From Chitinophagaceae bacterium (GTDB taxonomy: Bacteria > Bacteroidota > Bacteroidia > Chitinophagales > Chitinophagaceae): a stretch of 6,603 nt of DNA. The DNA lies in contig JAFMJX010000104.1 of the NCBI GenBank assembly GCA_017853235.1, positions 1 to 6,603 on the forward strand. Direction: 5' to 3'. Below are positions 5,384 to 6,603 of the stretch, in pieces. The notes under the pieces are model-generated. The model was not told where the DNA came from and did no database searches. It was given only the letters and a program-made list of their open reading frames with translations. A program made the translations under genes and the position numbers. Position 1 is the first letter of the stretch. Each line of letters opens with the position of its first letter.

Positions 5384-5878
5384 TTATTTTCTTTGCCAAC
5401 ATTCAAAATCAAATGCAAAAGCATGTTTTTCGTCGGCACTCACTTTTTCAGAACTAAGTAATGACCATGTATTCAAAGAAAGCTCAGGGAAAAAAACATC
5501 TCCCTCAATATGCGTATGCACCCTGGTAAGCCAAATTTTTTGAGCCAAGGGTAAAGCTTCTTGATATACTTGCCCACCACCAATCACCATGAGTTCTTTA
5601 TAGTCTTGTTCTGCAGCAACTTTTATCGCTTCTTGGATTGAATTGACCACAACAGCTCCTTCTAACACTAAATTTTTTTGTTGTGTTAATATTATATTTA
5701 AACGCCCTGGCAATAATTTACTTCCTAAGGATTCAAAAGTTTTTCTTCCCATTAAAATAGGCATCCCCCATGTTGTGTTTTTGAAAAAACGCATGTCCTT
5801 GGGTAAGTGCCAAAGTAATTGATTATCCTTGCCAATGGCATTGTTTTGAGAAGCTGCTACAACAAGGGTAATTTTCAT
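5384..5878 (-). CDS. folA: Dihydrofolate reductase
   Basis: FolA reduces 7,8-dihydrofolate to tetrahydrofolate with NADPH in the cytoplasm, regenerating the cofactor oxidised by ThyA. At 164 residues it has normal length for a bacterial chromosomal enzyme. Visible signatures are LVVAASQNNAIGKDNQLLWHLPKDM (5-29 region) with Trp23 and the substrate-protonating acidic residue Asp28, the NADPH-binding MGRKTFESL (43-51), the LPGRLNIILTQ strand (56-66) and VIGGGQVYQEA (98-108). No disrupted or missing core residue is apparent. It begins 13 bases after the thyA stop and ends four bases before the next gene, which strongly suggests one transcript with thyA. Confidence 0.98.
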   Translation of the reverse strand: MKITLVVAASQNNAIGKDNQLLWHLPKDMRFFKNTTWGMPILMGRKTFESLGSKLLPGRLNIILTQQKNLVLEGAVVVNSIQEAIKVAAEQDYKELMVIGGGQVYQEALPLAQKIWLTRVHTHIEGDVFFPELSLNTWSLLSSEKVSADEKHAFAFDFECWQRK

Positions 5879-5891
5879 TTTATAAATTTTA

Positions 5892-6603
5892 TTAAACCGC
5901 TACAGGGGCTTTAATGGAAGGATGTGCATTATAATTTTCCAATGTGAAATCACTATACTCAAAGGAGAATATATCTTTTACCTCTGGATTTATTTTCATT
6001 GTGGGTAATGCAAATGGTGTTCTTGATAGTTGTAATTGTGCTTGTTCCATATGATTGTTATACAAGTGAACATCACCAAAACTATGCACAAAATCACCGT
6101 ATTGTAAATCACAAACTTGTGCAATCATCATGGTTAATAACGCATAAGAGGCAATATTAAATGGAACTCCTAAAAACACATCAGCACTTCGTTGGTATAA
6201 TTGACAACTTAATTTTCCATCTGCTACATAAAACTGAAACATATTGTGACAAGGCATTAAAGCCATCTTTGATAAATCGCCCACATTCCAGGCACTTACT
6301 ATCAAACGTCTGCTATCAGGAGTCGTTTTAATTTGTTGAATTAATTGTGAAATTTGATCAATGACTACCCCATTTGGAGCTTCCCAACTACGCCATTGTT
6401 TTCCATAAACAGGACCTAAATCTCCGTTTGCATCTGCCCATTCATCCCATATACGAACCCCATTATCTTTTAAATATTTGATATTGGTATCCCCTTTCAA
6501 AAACCAGAGTAATTCGTGAATGATACTTTTTAAATGTACTTTTTTGGTGGTCACCAAAGGGAATCCTTCTTGTAAATTAAAACGCATCTGATACCCAAAA
6601 CAA
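5892..6603 (-). CDS. thyA: Thymidylate synthase, N-terminus cut by the window edge
   Basis: ThyA methylates dUMP to dTMP with 5,10-methylene-tetrahydrofolate, releasing dihydrofolate. The reading frame stays open to the right edge: the codons before MRFNLQEGFP give CFGYQ, matching the FGHQ that precedes MRFNLQDGFP in E. coli ThyA. The internal Met (6587) is therefore not the start, and by that comparison roughly 30 N-terminal residues lie outside. Counting from that Met, the conserved residues are DSRR (91-94), the catalytic Cys113 in MPCHNMFQFYV, RSADVFLGVPFNIASYAL (133-150) with Asn144, and His174/Tyr176 in DVHLYNNH. The C-terminus SIKAPVAV is complete and matches the family end. It is the most upstream visible gene of the cluster thyA-folA-methyltransferase-rRNA methyltransferase; the promoter lies outside. 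Confidence 0.98.
   Translation of the reverse strand, partial: CFGYQMRFNLQEGFPLVTTKKVHLKSIIHELLWFLKGDTNIKYLKDNGVRIWDEWADANGDLGPVYGKQWRSWEAPNGVVIDQISQLIQQIKTTPDSRRLIVSAWNVGDLSKMALMPCHNMFQFYVADGKLSCQLYQRSADVFLGVPFNIASYALLTMMIAQVCDLQYGDFVHSFGDVHLYNNHMEQAQLQLSRTPFALPTMKINPEVKDIFSFEYSDFTLENYNAHPSIKAPVAV

Noticed and set aside
5380..5439. Longer start (5439) for the class I methyltransferase, overlapping folA
   Set aside because: The 20 extra residues would lie within the folA coding region in another frame; the ATG at 5379 follows the folA stop by four bases and begins the conserved N-terminus.
1..6603. Undescribed multi-gene system, such as a defence island, mobile element or biosynthetic cluster
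   Set aside because: All genes are housekeeping or common Bacteroidota envelope genes; no integrase, transposase, nuclease, toxin or direct-repeat array was seen on either strand.

Overview
The window looks like an ordinary chromosomal segment of an AT-rich member of the Bacteroidota. Protein sequence style (for example the HSPF-type methyltransferase and the basic RlpA-like protein) hints at Chitinophagaceae or relatives, but this is inference. Three sites match the Bacteroidota -7 promoter consensus TAnnTTTG, and genes are preceded by A/T-rich tracts rather than Shine-Dalgarno sequences, which also fits this phylum. There is no rRNA, tRNA, insertion sequence, CRISPR array, phage gene or toxin-antitoxin pair. 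No intergenic gap exceeds about 135 bases.

Layout. At the left edge are the first 17 codons of a minus-strand gene that resembles peptidase T. A minus-strand terminator follows (92-123), which closes a SlyD/FkpB-type peptidyl-prolyl isomerase gene (188-640). A 78-base divergent promoter region separates that gene from fmt (719-1651), the only plus-strand gene. fmt converges on, and overlaps by four bases, an exported rhodanese-thioredoxin fusion (1648-2343). Upstream of that on the minus strand lies an exported lysine/serine-rich protein with a C-terminal double-psi beta-barrel (RlpA-like) region (2404-3084). From the right edge leftward runs a tight minus-strand cluster: thyA (5' end beyond the window), folA, a class I methyltransferase of unknown substrate, and an RsmF/NSUN-type rRNA m5C methyltransferase.

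How the genes fit together. ThyA makes dTMP and releases dihydrofolate, FolA reduces it to tetrahydrofolate, and Fmt uses 10-formyl-tetrahydrofolate to formylate initiator Met-tRNA, so one-carbon metabolism runs through the window. The RNA methyltransferase, Fmt and the isomerase belong to translation and protein folding. The rhodanese-thioredoxin and RlpA-like proteins are predicted to act in the periplasm.

I see no undescribed multi-gene system. The most interesting signals are regulatory. Two perfect -7 boxes (fmt and the RlpA-like gene) lie exactly four bases before their start codons, predicting leaderless mRNAs. The slyD-like/fmt promoters overlap head to head. Two palindromes sit at operator-like positions. 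The rRNA methyltransferase has no ATG start and is preceded by an in-frame ATG that is stopped after three codons.
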